DNA of 64,000 bases, from assembly GCF_017094525.1 (NCBI RefSeq), contig NZ_CP064788.1:1101030-1165029 (forward strand). Direction: 5' to 3'. This DNA is from Halapricum desulfuricans. Lineage in GTDB: Archaea; Halobacteriota; Halobacteria; Halobacteriales; Haloarculaceae. Numbering within the stretch: position 1 is the first letter of the stretch; each line of letters begins with the position of its first letter. Made by a program: the position numbers and the translations under genes. The notes under the pieces were generated by a model, which saw only the letters and a list, made by a program, of their open reading frames with translations, had not been told where the DNA came from and did no database searches. Of this stretch, positions 26,407 to 35,505 are shown piece after piece.

Positions 26407-26748
26407 TCACCGCTTTTCGATCACGCTCGCACACCGCAGACAGAGGACCGCGTCGGCGACGTAGTTGACGTCACTCGCCCCGCAGTCGGGGCACTGGAAG
26501 TCGGCGTCGTATTCCGTCGAGCCGCGCGGCGGGTGGAGCCGACCCGCCCCGAGTCGGCCATCGAGCAATTCAGGTAGCCGGTTTCGACGGAACCGGAGGC
26601 GGCGGGCCAGCGCTTCGCGGTAGTGGTTCTCCAGCCCGGCGAGTTCGCCGTAGGCCGCGTGCGTGTAGGCGTCGCCGGCCGCCCGGTAGTCGGCTGCTGC
26701 GAGCGCGAGAATCGCCTCGTCGCGGTGGTCGCGTTCGGACGTCGACAT
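26407..26748 (-). CDS. Small protein with TPR-like N-terminus and C-terminal zinc ribbon
   Basis: 113 residues. The first 35 resemble one TPR helix pair (LALAAADYRAAGDAYTHAAY). The C-terminus has CPDCGASDVNYVADAVLCLRC, split here as CPDC..CLRC, a four-cysteine zinc ribbon. My recollection is that haloarchaeal relatives with the same two ends are considerably longer, so this copy may have lost a middle segment. Function unknown. Confidence 0.6.
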   Translation of the reverse strand: MSTSERDHRDEAILALAAADYRAAGDAYTHAAYGELAGLENHYREALARRLRFRRNRLPELLDGRLGAGRLHPPRGSTEYDADFQCPDCGASDVNYVADAVLCLRCASVIEKR

Positions 26749-26805
26749 GGGCCGACTGTGGACTGGAGCGGAAAATACACCACGGTCGCGAGCGGTCGAT
26801 CCCCG

Positions 26806-27243
26806 TCACCCGTCGTCCTGGAGGTCGTGATAGTTCGCGAGCAGTTCGTCGACGTCGACACCCGAAAACGATTCGGTGATCAGCCCGAGCAGGACGGTCA
26901 GGCCGAGCAGTTGCCGTGTCGGCCGGTCGGCGTCGATCGGATCGGCCGGCGGCTCGACCCGAGTCGATCGGTCGACCGCGAGCAGATCGTGCAGGTCGGC
27001 ACCGGCGTCAAGCAGGTGCGCGAAGTCACCGATCGCCGCGGCCACGTCCCGTTCGAACTGCTCGTGATACGGCGAGTCCGGATCGAACGTGCGCGCGCCG
27101 TTGCGCACGCCGTCGAGGTACTGGACGACGACCGGGTCGAGAAACCCCTCGCGATCGCCGCGGTCGGTCTGGCGCTCGCCACACCGCGGGCAGTACCGGT
27201 CGGACTCGGCGATCGGTCCGCCACAGTAGGGACACTCGGACAT
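26806..27243 (-). CDS. Zinc-ribbon protein, unknown function
   Basis: 145 residues beginning MSECPYCGGPIAESDRYCPR, a CPYC..CPRC zinc-ribbon. A helical region (VVVQYLDGVRNGARTF, ERDVAAAIGDFAHLLD) and a final helix containing LLGLTVLLGLITESFSG follow. Similar haloarchaeal proteins are uncharacterised. The same strand carries the 26407 gene 57 bp downstream, so the two may be co-transcribed. Confidence 0.7.
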   Translation of the reverse strand: MSECPYCGGPIAESDRYCPRCGERQTDRGDREGFLDPVVVQYLDGVRNGARTFDPDSPYHEQFERDVAAAIGDFAHLLDAGADLHDLLAVDRSTRVEPPADPIDADRPTRQLLGLTVLLGLITESFSGVDVDELLANYHDLQDDG

Positions 27244-27386
27244 ACTGGGTCATCCACGCCGGTCGGGCAAGAGGATTGTGCCAGCGACGCTGCGCCCGCA
27301 ACCGGTCTGCGGATCGTTCGACCGGGCGTGCGGTCGAGCGCGTCCATCCACCAAAGGTTTAGGCCGGGATGACCGAACAGTGAGAC

Positions 27387-28049
27387 ATGGATAGCTGGGA
27401 CGACGCCGACGAGCAGGAACTCCCCGGCGCGCTCGTGACCGAGTACCTCGAACGCGAGTCCGGGACGCGAGCGTTGCTGGACGATCTCGAGCGCCTCGTC
27501 CTCGAAGGCGAACACGAGCGTGCCCGCGAGCGGACCCGGGCGTTCGCCGAGAACAGCCCGGGCGTGTTCTTCGCCGTGGCGCTGAGCCTCACCGGCTCAA
27601 AGCAGTTCTTCGGCGACGTGGAAGCCCAGCTGGACGTGAGCGCTGCCGACGAACTCCGCGATCTCGCGGAGACGTATCCCGCGCTACAGGAGCCGTTCAA
27701 CGTCGTCCGCACCGAGCAGTCTCACGACCGGTACAACCCCGTGACCGGGCTCTCGACGACGACGACCTACCACGGCGAGGAGGAGGTGCCGCTGATCCGG
27801 TATGCGATGCAGTCCGGCGACCTGTCGCTACTCGAGGCGACCGAGTCGCCACAGGAAGTCCTGCAGGTCGCGATCTACCTCGTGCAGGCGACCAACGACG
27901 CGCTCGGAGCGTCGCTGGAACAGGACCACTCGGTCAACACGCAGGAACTGAGCGGGTTGATCGACCGCCGGGAGGAACTGGAGTCGGAACTCGACCAGCT
28001 TCGCGCCCAGATCGACGAGCTCCGCCGCCGTCCCGTCGGCGACGAGTGA
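27387..28049 (+). CDS. Uncharacterised haloarchaeal protein with C-terminal coiled coil
   Basis: 220 residues, no transmembrane segment. It is helical throughout, with a central [20 protein letters not shown] segment and a C-terminal coiled coil ([20 protein letters not shown]). I do not recognise a family. The TGA stop (28047-28049) shares its last base with the palindromic repeat that follows. Confidence 0.65.
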   Translation: MDSWDDADEQELPGALVTEYLERESGTRALLDDLERLVLEGEHERARERTRAFAENSPGVFFAVALSLTGSKQFFGDVEAQLDVSAADELRDLAETYPALQEPFNVVRTEQSHDRYNPVTGLSTTTTYHGEEEVPLIRYAMQSGDLSLLEATESPQEVLQVAIYLVQATNDALGASLEQDHSVNTQELSGLIDRREELESELDQLRAQIDELRRRPVGDE

Positions 28050-28130
28050 TCGTGACCGTTGTACCGATGTACCGGTGCGACCGCACGACTGCGTGCGGAC
28101 GATCCGGAAGGGACGTACAACGGTCACTAT
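28049..28130 (+). repeat. Palindromic intergenic element, family A (best copy)
   Basis: The outer arms ATCGTGACCGTTGTAC (28049-28064) and GTACAACGGTCACTAT (28115-28130) are complementary at 15 of 16 positions. Between them lie CGATGTACCGGTGCGA, a perfect 7-bp hairpin CCGCACG/CGTGCGG (28081-28098) and GATCCGGAAGGGACG. It starts in the stop codon of the gene at 27387 and ends 100 bp before sdhC, so it could affect either transcript. Confidence 0.75.
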
Positions 28131-28198
28131 GAGACCGAGACGGATCGGTAGCACTGGCCACGACGCGTTTGCGTGTCTGACCGCCCGGACCACCGCAG

Positions 28199-28207
28199 AA
28201 GATAAAC
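28199..28207 (+). promoter_or_regulatory. TATA-like box for the sdh genes
   Basis: AAGATAAAC is centred about 28 bp before the sdhC ATG (28231), the usual archaeal box A distance for a leaderless or short-leader transcript. Confidence 0.4.
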
Positions 28208-28230
28208 CGGAGCCACTCCTGGGGCAGTGT

Positions 28231-28623
28231 ATGAGTGAGACATACAACCGCGGGAGGGTCGAGGACGTCGGCCGCTGGCGGGAGTTCTCGGCCGGGATGT
28301 GGGCCTGGATCTTCCACAAGTTCACCGGCTGGGTGCTCGTGGGTTACCTGTTCACCCACATCGCCGTGTTGAGCACAGCGACCTCCGGGGCGACGGTCTA
28401 CAACGAGACGCTCGTCGGACTCGAGAGCCTGCTGGTCGTCCGGATCCTGGAAGTCGGACTGCTCGCAGTCGCGGTCTTTCACATCCTCAACGGGATCCGG
28501 CTGCTGTTGGTCGACCTCGGGATCGGGCTCGAAGCACAGGACAAGAGCTTCTACGTCTCGCTGATCCTGACCGGAGCGATCGCGGTCGCAAGCGTGCCGA
28601 CGTTCCTCGCGGGGGCGTTCTGA
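28231..28623 (+). CDS. sdhC: Succinate dehydrogenase cytochrome b subunit
   Basis: 130 residues from ATG 28231. Three transmembrane helices and a heme-ligand His in [33 protein letters not shown] is the second conserved His-containing motif of the SdhC family. The frame upstream of this ATG overlaps the repeat element and is not coding. The stop is followed one base later by sdhD. Confidence 0.9.
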   Translation: MSETYNRGRVEDVGRWREFSAGMWAWIFHKFTGWVLVGYLFTHIAVLSTATSGATVYNETLVGLESLLVVRILEVGLLAVAVFHILNGIRLLLVDLGIGLEAQDKSFYVSLILTGAIAVASVPTFLAGAF

Positions 28624-28624
28624 G

Positions 28625-28990
28625 ATGGCCGAACACTACAGCTCCTTCGACCGGAGCGGTCGACGCTGGCTGCTGCAGCGGCTGACGGCCGTCTTCCTGA
28701 TCGGGACGCTCGCGTTTCACTTCTTCCTGCTGCATTTCGTCAACCACGCCTCCGAGATCCGGTTCGCCGGCACGCAGGCCCGGATGGACGAGGTGGGATA
28801 TTTCTCGATGATGGTGCTGTTTCTGGTCGCGGCGACGTTCCACGGCGTCAACGGGGTCTACAACGCCCTCGTGAACATGGGACTGGACGGAACGCAAAAG
28901 CGCGTCGTCGGGGGCGTACTGGCGCTGTCGGGCGTCCTGCTGATCGGACAGGGGATTCGCGTCGCCCTCGCGATGGCGGGAGTGATCTAA
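28625..28990 (+). CDS. sdhD: Succinate dehydrogenase membrane anchor
   Basis: 121 residues with three helices (AVFLIGTLAFHFFLLHFVNH, MMVLFLVAATFHGVNGVYN, VVGGVLALSGVLLIGQGIRV). The conserved His residues in FHFFLLHFVNH and FHGVNG fit the SdhD-type anchor of haloarchaea. Starts one base after sdhC and stops one base before sdhB, so the three are one transcript. Confidence 0.9.
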   Translation: MAEHYSSFDRSGRRWLLQRLTAVFLIGTLAFHFFLLHFVNHASEIRFAGTQARMDEVGYFSMMVLFLVAATFHGVNGVYNALVNMGLDGTQKRVVGGVLALSGVLLIGQGIRVALAMAGVI

Positions 28991-28991
28991 C

Positions 28992-29930
28992 ATGAGCACG
29001 GACACAGACGCCGAAACAGAGACTGATGTCGAAGCAGACGCGGAAACGGACGTCGACGCGAGCACGGACGCCGAGGCGACGGATATCGATGCTCCCGAGC
29101 CGGACGTGAGCGTCCACCGGACGCGACGTCTCGAGGAGAAGGAGAAGCGACGGGAAGACCGCGCGGCCGACGAACGGGCCGCCGCCGAGTCACTGGCCGG
29201 ACAAGAGACGGTCGAGCTGAAGGTCTTCAGGTACGACCCGGAGGTCGAGGGGAAGGAAGAACCGCGGTTCGACACGTTCAAAGTGCCGTTCCACACGGGG
29301 ATGACGGTCCTGGACGCGCTCATCTACGCACGCGATCACTACGATTCCTCGCTGACGTTCCGACACTCCTGCCAGCAGGCGATCTGTGGCTCGGACGCGC
29401 TGTTCATCAACGGCTCCCAGCGGCTGGGCTGCAAGACCCAGCTCGCGGACCTGGACGAGCCGATCCGGGTCGAGCCGCTCCCCCATCAGGAGGTCGTCAA
29501 GGACCTGGTCGTCGACATGGAGCACTTCTACGACCAGATGGAGGCGGTCGAGCCGTACTTCGATCCCGACGACCTGCCCGAGGGCGAACTCGAAGAGCAG
29601 CGCCAGAGCCGCGACAACCGCGAGAAGATCAAGATGTCCACGCGTTGCATCTGGTGTGGCGCGTGTATGTCCTCGTGTAACATCGCCGCGGGGGACAACC
29701 AGTACCTCGGGCCGGCGGCGATCAACAAGGCCTATCGCTTCGCGATGGACGAACGCGAGGGCGACGACCGCAAGCAAGAGCGCATGGAGATCATCGAACA
29801 GGAGCACGGCGTCTGGCGGTGTCAGACCCAGTTCTCCTGTACGGAGGTCTGTCCGAAGGACATCCCGCTGACAGAGCACATTCAGGAACTCAAGCGCGAA
29901 GCCGTCAAGAGCAACCTCAAATTCTGGTGA
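28992..29930 (+). CDS. sdhB: Succinate dehydrogenase iron-sulfur subunit
   Basis: 312 residues. The first 75 are acidic and repetitive, longer than in bacterial SdhB. The [2Fe-2S] motif HSCQQAICGSDALFINGSQR, the [4Fe-4S] motif CIWCGACMSSC and the [3Fe-4S] motif CTEVCPKDIP are all present. Electrons pass from SdhA through these centres to the quinone site. The usual partner sdhA is not next door: two unrelated genes intervene. Confidence 0.95.
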   Translation: MSTDTDAETETDVEADAETDVDASTDAEATDIDAPEPDVSVHRTRRLEEKEKRREDRAADERAAAESLAGQETVELKVFRYDPEVEGKEEPRFDTFKVPFHTGMTVLDALIYARDHYDSSLTFRHSCQQAICGSDALFINGSQRLGCKTQLADLDEPIRVEPLPHQEVVKDLVVDMEHFYDQMEAVEPYFDPDDLPEGELEEQRQSRDNREKIKMSTRCIWCGACMSSCNIAAGDNQYLGPAAINKAYRFAMDEREGDDRKQERMEIIEQEHGVWRCQTQFSCTEVCPKDIPLTEHIQELKREAVKSNLKFW

Positions 29931-30019
29931 ATCCCCGCGGCTGCAGCGGTGAGTGCCGGTCTGCGCGTTTGCATATACAGACAGGACGATTCATCACACT
30001 GGGACTCGTACTTCTAGGT

Positions 30020-30307
30020 ATGCTTCGAAAGGCTCGCAGGGCCGGCTACGGGTTGCTCGCACTCAGTGGCGTCCTGCATGCGCTCGCACCGCGATTGTCG
30101 CTCAGGCTCGCGGCCCGAACGTGGCTGACGGGCTTTGAGAACACCGAAGACGTCGAGCCCAAAGACTGGTTCGCGACTGCGATGCGCGCCGCCGGTGTCG
30201 GGATGGCAGCGGCCGGCCTCGCCGGGTTCCGGCTCGAGAGACCATCGACGGAGGGACGTACGGATGACGAGCAACCGGCCGAGGTCGGCCACGAGTCACC
30301 CGAGTAG
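30020..30307 (+). CDS. Small membrane-associated protein, unknown function
   Basis: 95 residues from ATG 30020: MLRKARRAGYGLLALSGVLH, with hydrophobic segments at about 9-22 and 56-72 (RAAGVGMAAAGLAGFRL) and an acidic tail. The family is not recognised. It lies between sdhB and the radical SAM gene on the same strand. Confidence 0.6.
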   Translation: MLRKARRAGYGLLALSGVLHALAPRLSLRLAARTWLTGFENTEDVEPKDWFATAMRAAGVGMAAAGLAGFRLERPSTEGRTDDEQPAEVGHESPE

Positions 30308-30431
30308 CCGGCGGACAAACCCGGCGGATCTGCAGGTGCGGGGCTGAGAATGCTGCCACATCTGGCCCGAGACCTGAACATGCCAGCGGCGAATCCGTGT
30401 CTTCTTGGTATTTCGGCAGTTACGTGAGGGC

Positions 30432-32231
30432 ATGAGGTTCTTCAGGTCAGGTCACGATCGGGGATCGTGTGAGTCCGGTCTGACCCGCCGTCTCCTGTTT
30501 TCCGAGCCCGACGTCACGTTCTTCCATCCGCCGAGCATCTTCGACTTCCGGGAGCGGCCGGAGGTGCTCGGTCCGATCAGCGACGTCATTCCGTCTTCAC
30601 CGGTTTTCGAGATGTATCCGATCGGGCTGACGAGTCTGGCCGACCGTCTCGAAGGCGCGGGATACAACGCCCGGATCATCAACCTCGCACGCGAGATGCT
30701 GACCGATCCGGAGTACGATCCGGAAACGGATATCGCCGCCTGCACGGCGAACGTCTACGCCATCGACCTGCACTGGCTTCCCCACGCACACGGAGCGATC
30801 GAAGTCGCCCGACTCGTCAAGAAACACCACCCTGACGCGCCCGTCATCTTCGGTGGCCTGAGTTCGACGTATTACCACGAGGAACTGATCGAGTACCCAT
30901 CGGTCGATTACGTCCTCCGGGGGGATTCGACGGAAGAACCGATGGAGCAGCTCGTCGACGCGCTGACGGGAGACGGGGACGTCTCGGACGTGCCGAATTT
31001 GACCTATCGAGACGGCGGCGAGACGACGGTGAACCCGCTGACCTACCAGCCGGACGACCTCGACGACATCTCGGTGCCGTCGTACACCTACGCTATCAGA
31101 TCCGTACTCAAGTACGGCAGTCTGCGGAAGGTGCTTCCGCACAAGGGCTGGCTCGACAAGCCGATCACCATGCTGTTGACCTCGCGGGGCTGTCGCCACG
31201 CGTGTTCGTTCTGTGGCGGGGCCGACTCCTACGCGGACGTCCACGACCGGCCGAAACCCGCGTTCCGGTCCCCGGAGCGTCTCATCGAGGACGTCCGGAC
31301 GATCACCGCGTTCTCGGAGGGACCGATCTTTATCGTGCACGACCTCCGACAGGGCGGCTGGGACTACGCCACGGAGTTCTTCGAGCTGCTGGCCGAGGAG
31401 GACATCGAGAACGAGTTCGTCTTCGAGCTGTTCGGCCCGGCACCAGCCGAGTACTTCGAGCTGATCGACGACGCCGTCGAACGGTATAGCCTCGAACTCA
31501 GTCCCGAGTCACACAAACCGGAGATCCGCGAGAAGATGGGCAAGTTCGCCGTCTCGAACGAGGCTATCGAGGACACGCTCCGGGCGGCGCTGGACAACGG
31601 CTGTCGGAACATCGACGTGTTCTTCATGATCGGGCTTCCCGAGCAGAGCTACGAGGACGCCGTCGGTGCGGTCGAGTACGCCGAACACCTCCTGACGGAT
31701 ATCGACGACGATCGCGTCGTCCCCTTCATCGCGCCGCTGGCGCCGTTTCTCGATCCGGGCAGTCCGGCTTTCGAGAATCCCGAGGCGTACGGATACGAGC
31801 CGCTCGCGGAGACGCTCGAAGAGCACAGACAGCTACTGCTCGAGCCGAGCTGGAAGCGAATGTTGGGTTACGAGACGACCGAGTTATCGCGTGACGATAT
31901 CGTCGACGCGACCTACGAGGCGGCGGAACGGATGAACCGGCTGAAGTACGAACACGGACAGCTCGACGAGGAGACGTTACAGACGATCCTTGACCGTCTC
32001 GAGACCTCCCGGTGGGTCGTCGACCGCGTCGACGAGATTTACGAGTCGATACCGGACGGACGGCGTGAAGCCGAGTTGCAGGCAATCGCCGAGGAAGTGC
32101 CTGACTTCGGTGAGTACAGCATCGCCGGAGAGGACGAACTCTGGTGGAAAAACGACGGTCTCAGGGGCATGCCGAGGCTTGCGGGCGTAGCCGGGAAACT
32201 CCTCGTGGGCGAACTCAGGCAGCGGCTGTGA
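30432..32231 (+). CDS. B12-binding radical SAM protein (Ta0216/TIGR04190-like)
   Basis: 599 residues from ATG 30432. Residues 20-160 form a cobalamin-binding Rossmann domain (VTFFHPPSIFDFRE, ITACTANVYAIDLHW-like region, VIFGGLSSTYYHEEL). The radical SAM motif CRHACSFC (CxxxCxxC) lies at about 254-261. The ELSPESHK and IDVFFMIGLPEQSYEDA strands of the SAM barrel follow. The enzyme class performs methylations or ring rearrangements; substrate unknown. It sits inside the sdh cluster, unlike the contiguous sdhCDBA order known in other haloarchaea. Confidence 0.85.
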   Translation: MRFFRSGHDRGSCESGLTRRLLFSEPDVTFFHPPSIFDFRERPEVLGPISDVIPSSPVFEMYPIGLTSLADRLEGAGYNARIINLAREMLTDPEYDPETDIAACTANVYAIDLHWLPHAHGAIEVARLVKKHHPDAPVIFGGLSSTYYHEELIEYPSVDYVLRGDSTEEPMEQLVDALTGDGDVSDVPNLTYRDGGETTVNPLTYQPDDLDDISVPSYTYAIRSVLKYGSLRKVLPHKGWLDKPITMLLTSRGCRHACSFCGGADSYADVHDRPKPAFRSPERLIEDVRTITAFSEGPIFIVHDLRQGGWDYATEFFELLAEEDIENEFVFELFGPAPAEYFELIDDAVERYSLELSPESHKPEIREKMGKFAVSNEAIEDTLRAALDNGCRNIDVFFMIGLPEQSYEDAVGAVEYAEHLLTDIDDDRVVPFIAPLAPFLDPGSPAFENPEAYGYEPLAETLEEHRQLLLEPSWKRMLGYETTELSRDDIVDATYEAAERMNRLKYEHGQLDEETLQTILDRLETSRWVVDRVDEIYESIPDGRREAELQAIAEEVPDFGEYSIAGEDELWWKNDGLRGMPRLAGVAGKLLVGELRQRL

Positions 32232-32284
32232 CGCGTTCCCGGGGCAAAGCCTGAAGTTACGATGCGCCGTAGAGACGATAATCA

Positions 32285-34108
32285 ATGTACGAATACGACG
32301 TGATCGTGGTCGGTGCCGGCGGTGCCGGCCTCCGTGCGGCCATCGCCGCCCACGAGGAAGGCGCGGACGTCGCACTCGTCACGAAACTCCACCCCGTCCG
32401 CAGCCACACCGGCGCGGCGGAAGGCGGCATCAACGCCGCCCTGCGCGAGGGCGACGACTGGGAACTGCACGCCTACGACACGATGAAGGGGTCGGACTAT
32501 CTGGGTGACGCGCCGGCGATCGACACGTTCGCTCAGGACGCCCCCGACGAGGTGATCCAGCTCGAACACTGGGGGATGCCGTTCTCCCGGGAGGACGACG
32601 GCCGGGTCTCACAGCGACCGTTCGGCGGGCTGTCGTTCCCGCGGACGACCTACGCCGGCGCGGAGACCGGCCATCACCTGCTGCACACGATGTACGAACA
32701 GGCCGTCAAGCGCGGGATCGACGTCTACGACGAGTGGTACGTGATGAACCTCGCGGTGACCGACCACGACGACCCCGAAGACCGGGAGTGTCACGGCGTC
32801 GTCGCCTACGAGATCAAGTCGGGCGAGGTCGCCGGCTTCCGCGCACGGAACGGCGTCGTGTTGGCGACCGGCGGGCTGGGACAGGTGTTCGAGCACACGA
32901 CCAACGCCGTCGCGAACACGGGCGACGGCGCGGCGATGGCCTACCGTGCCGGCGTCCCGCTCGAGGACATGGAGATGATCCAGTTCCACCCGACGACGCT
33001 GCCCTCGACGGGCGTGCTCATCTCCGAGGGAGTCCGCGGCGAGGGCGGGATCCTCTATAACGACGACGGCGAGCGGTTCATGTTCGAGCGCGGGTACGCC
33101 AACAACGAGGGCGAACTCGCCTCCCGTGACGTGGTCTCGCGGGCTGAACTGACCGAGGTCCAGGAGGGGCGGGGCATCGAGGACGAGTACGTCCACCTCG
33201 ATATGCGCCACCTCGGTGAGGAGCGCATCGTCGATCGACTGGAGAACATCCTCCACCTGGCTGAGGACTTCGAGGGCGTGGACGGCCTCGAGGAGCCGAT
33301 GCCGGTCAAGCCCGGCCAGCACTACGCGATGGGCGGCATCGAGACCGACGAGAACGGCCAGACCTGCATCGACGGGCTGTACGCCGCCGGCGAGAACGCT
33401 TGCGTCTCCCTGCACGGTGCGAACCGGCTGGGCGGCAACGCCCTGCCGGAACTGCTCGTGTTCGGGGCTCGGGCCGGCAAACACGCCGCGGGCGGGGACA
33501 TGGCCGCGGCGCGGATCGAGACGGGGCCCTCCGCGAAAAGCGAGGACGCCGATGTCGAGGCCAGCGTCGACCTCGGAGCGGTGGACGCGAGCGGCGACGC
33601 GGCTGCCGACGGTGCGATGACCGCCCCCGAGGCGGTGCTCGAGTCAGCCGTCGAGCGCGAGCGCGAACGCGTCGAGTCGCTCATCGAGCGCGAGGGGACG
33701 AACCACGCCGAGGTCCGGGCCGACGTCCAGGAGACCATGACCGAATACGTCAACGTCTTCCGCGAGGAGGAGGGCCTGAAGCAGGCGCTCGAGGAACTGA
33801 AGCGAGCACGCGAGGCCTATCAGGACGTGGCCGTTGCCGACCCCTCCCGGACGTACAACACGGACCTGATCCATACGATCGAGACGCGCAATATCCTCGA
33901 TCTGGCCGAGGCGATCACCGTCGGCGCGCTCGCCCGCGAGGAGTTCCGCGGCGCACACTGGCGGAAAGCCCACCAGCAGCGCAAGGACGACGAGTGGATC
34001 AAACACACCATGCTCGCCTGGAACGAGGGTTCGCCGGAACTGTACTACAAGCCGGTCATCCTCGAGGGCGACGAGCAGACCTACGAACCCAAGGAGCGCT
34101 CGTATTGA
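32285..34108 (+). CDS. sdhA: Succinate dehydrogenase flavoprotein subunit
   Basis: 607 residues. FAD dinucleotide motif VVVGAGGAGLRAAIAAHEEG; the His that carries covalent FAD is in VRSHTGAAEGGINAAL. The active-site region HPTTLPSTGVLISEGVRGEGG is present, and HGANRLGGNALPE closes the FAD domain. The middle segment 415-455 (ASGDAAADGAM) is a low-complexity insert. Succinate is oxidised here and electrons pass to SdhB. Its own promoter may lie in 32232-32284. Confidence 0.95.
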   Translation: MYEYDVIVVGAGGAGLRAAIAAHEEGADVALVTKLHPVRSHTGAAEGGINAALREGDDWELHAYDTMKGSDYLGDAPAIDTFAQDAPDEVIQLEHWGMPFSREDDGRVSQRPFGGLSFPRTTYAGAETGHHLLHTMYEQAVKRGIDVYDEWYVMNLAVTDHDDPEDRECHGVVAYEIKSGEVAGFRARNGVVLATGGLGQVFEHTTNAVANTGDGAAMAYRAGVPLEDMEMIQFHPTTLPSTGVLISEGVRGEGGILYNDDGERFMFERGYANNEGELASRDVVSRAELTEVQEGRGIEDEYVHLDMRHLGEERIVDRLENILHLAEDFEGVDGLEEPMPVKPGQHYAMGGIETDENGQTCIDGLYAAGENACVSLHGANRLGGNALPELLVFGARAGKHAAGGDMAAARIETGPSAKSEDADVEASVDLGAVDASGDAAADGAMTAPEAVLESAVERERERVESLIEREGTNHAEVRADVQETMTEYVNVFREEEGLKQALEELKRAREAYQDVAVADPSRTYNTDLIHTIETRNILDLAEAITVGALAREEFRGAHWRKAHQQRKDDEWIKHTMLAWNEGSPELYYKPVILEGDEQTYEPKERSY

Positions 34109-34117
34109 ATCGACGAC

Positions 34118-34360
34118 CTAGCCGACCGGTCGATGGCTGCCGATCCAGCGGCTCGTCTCTCGCAAGAGGCCGACAGCGACGATAACCAGCGGAGCCGCCG
34201 CGACCGCGACGATCACGCTCGCGAGCGTCTCGAAGCCCAGCCGGAGCAACTGCAGCGCGACGAGGTTCGCCAGCACGAACCCGATGATCAGCAGCGACCG
34301 CGCCTCGTAGATCGCCTGGAGCCGCTCGTGTTCGAAGACGTCTCCCGGCGTCCCGTACAT
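34118..34360 (-). CDS. Small two-helix membrane protein
   Basis: 80 residues from ATG 34360 (MYGTPGDVFEHERLQAIYEA). Two hydrophobic helices (LIIGFVLANLVALQLLRLG and SVIVAVAAAPLVIVAVGLL) and a basic end. An alternative GTG at 34408 adds 16 residues. An AT-rich ACTTTTGATAG stretch about 25 bp upstream of the ATG would serve as the box for a leaderless transcript. Function unknown. Convergent with sdhA, 9 bp from its stop. Confidence 0.6.
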   Translation of the reverse strand: MYGTPGDVFEHERLQAIYEARSLLIIGFVLANLVALQLLRLGFETLASVIVAVAAAPLVIVAVGLLRETSRWIGSHRPVG

Positions 34361-34569
34361 ACCTGGGTGTTGGACACCATCGCTATCAAAAGTATCGGAA
34401 CTTGTCACTAACTACCGATCATCCGGAATCGACGGGGTCGTTCACGCAGCGACTCCCAGCATGGCGACGTCGTCTACGGATACTGTCGTCTCGCCGTCGG
34501 TCCGTTGTGCGACCGCCGAGCTCGCGGAACGGTACATCCCGTTCGACGACGACGCGCGATGCGGACATG

Positions 34570-35418
34570 TTACTCTCGCAGGCGCGCCAGTTCGTCGTCA
34601 CGCAACTCGATTTCGGTGGCGGCGACGTTCTCTTTCAGGTGCTCGACGCTCGAGGTACCGGGAATCGGGAGCGTGACCGGCGAGTGCTGGAGCAGCCACG
34701 CCAGCGCGACCTGATAGCGAGTGGCGCCGTGTGCCTCGGCGATCGCATCGAGGTCGGCCGCCTTCCCGTCGAGTTCGCCCGCCCCGAGCGGGAACCACGG
34801 GATGAACCCGACGTCGTACGATTCGCAGGCCTGCAGGACGGCCTCGTCCTCGCGGTCGGCGACGTTGTACTGGTTCTGGACGGTGGCGACGTCGACGATC
34901 TCGCGCGCCGTCTCGAGTTGCTCGACGGAGACGTTGCTCAGCCCGACGTGGCGGATCAGTCCCTCGTCTTTCATCTCCGCGAGCGCGTGCACCGAGTCCT
35001 CGAACGGCGTGTCGGGGTCCGGGCGGTGATACTGGTAGAGGTCGATCGTCTCGACGCCCAGCCGATCCCGGCTCGCGAGGACGGCGTTGCGCAGGTACTC
35101 GGGGTCGCCCTGCGGGAGCCAGTCGCCGTCGGTGTTTCGCAGGAGCCCGCCCTTGGTCGCGACGACGAGGTCGTCCGGATACGGTGCGAGCGCCTCGCGG
35201 ATGAGCCGCTCGCTGACGCCCGGGCCGTACGAGTCGGCCGTGTCGATGAAGTCGACGCCGAGCGCGAGCGCCTGATGGAGCACTCGCCGGGCCTCGTCTT
35301 CGTCCTCGGGACGGCCGATGATGTCTTCGCCGGTCAGTCGCATTGCGCCGTAGCCCAGTCGGTGGATCGTCGTCTCGCCGTCGAGATCGAACGTGTCACT
35401 TCGGTTTGTGGGTGCCAT
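34570..35418 (-). CDS. Aldo/keto reductase
   Basis: 282 residues from ATG 35418 (MAPTNRSDTFDLDGETTIHR). Catalytic tetrad regions are visible: FIDTADSYG (Asp, Tyr), VATKGG (Lys) and YQYHRPD (His). NAD(P)-binding end motif LPIPGTSSVEHLKENV. Reduces aldehydes or ketones; substrate unknown. A 36-codon plus-strand frame starting at 34461 points at the 3' end of this gene and may be a fragment of another gene. Confidence 0.9.
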   Translation of the reverse strand: MAPTNRSDTFDLDGETTIHRLGYGAMRLTGEDIIGRPEDEDEARRVLHQALALGVDFIDTADSYGPGVSERLIREALAPYPDDLVVATKGGLLRNTDGDWLPQGDPEYLRNAVLASRDRLGVETIDLYQYHRPDPDTPFEDSVHALAEMKDEGLIRHVGLSNVSVEQLETAREIVDVATVQNQYNVADREDEAVLQACESYDVGFIPWFPLGAGELDGKAADLDAIAEAHGATRYQVALAWLLQHSPVTLPIPGTSSVEHLKENVAATEIELRDDELARLRE

Positions 35419-35505
35419 ATCCCTCACTCGACCGCCGTAGTGATGTGGTTTTGGCTCAAGTGTGGGTGGTAACACTACCCACGATCGATGGCGGTGCGAG
35501 ATGGG

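Noticed and set aside
34461-34569. 36-codon plus-strand frame starting MATSSTDTVVSPSVRCATAE
   Set aside because: Composition is protein-like, but it runs straight into the antisense of the aldo/keto reductase and has no stop of its own before 34676. At most the 5' end of a lost gene.
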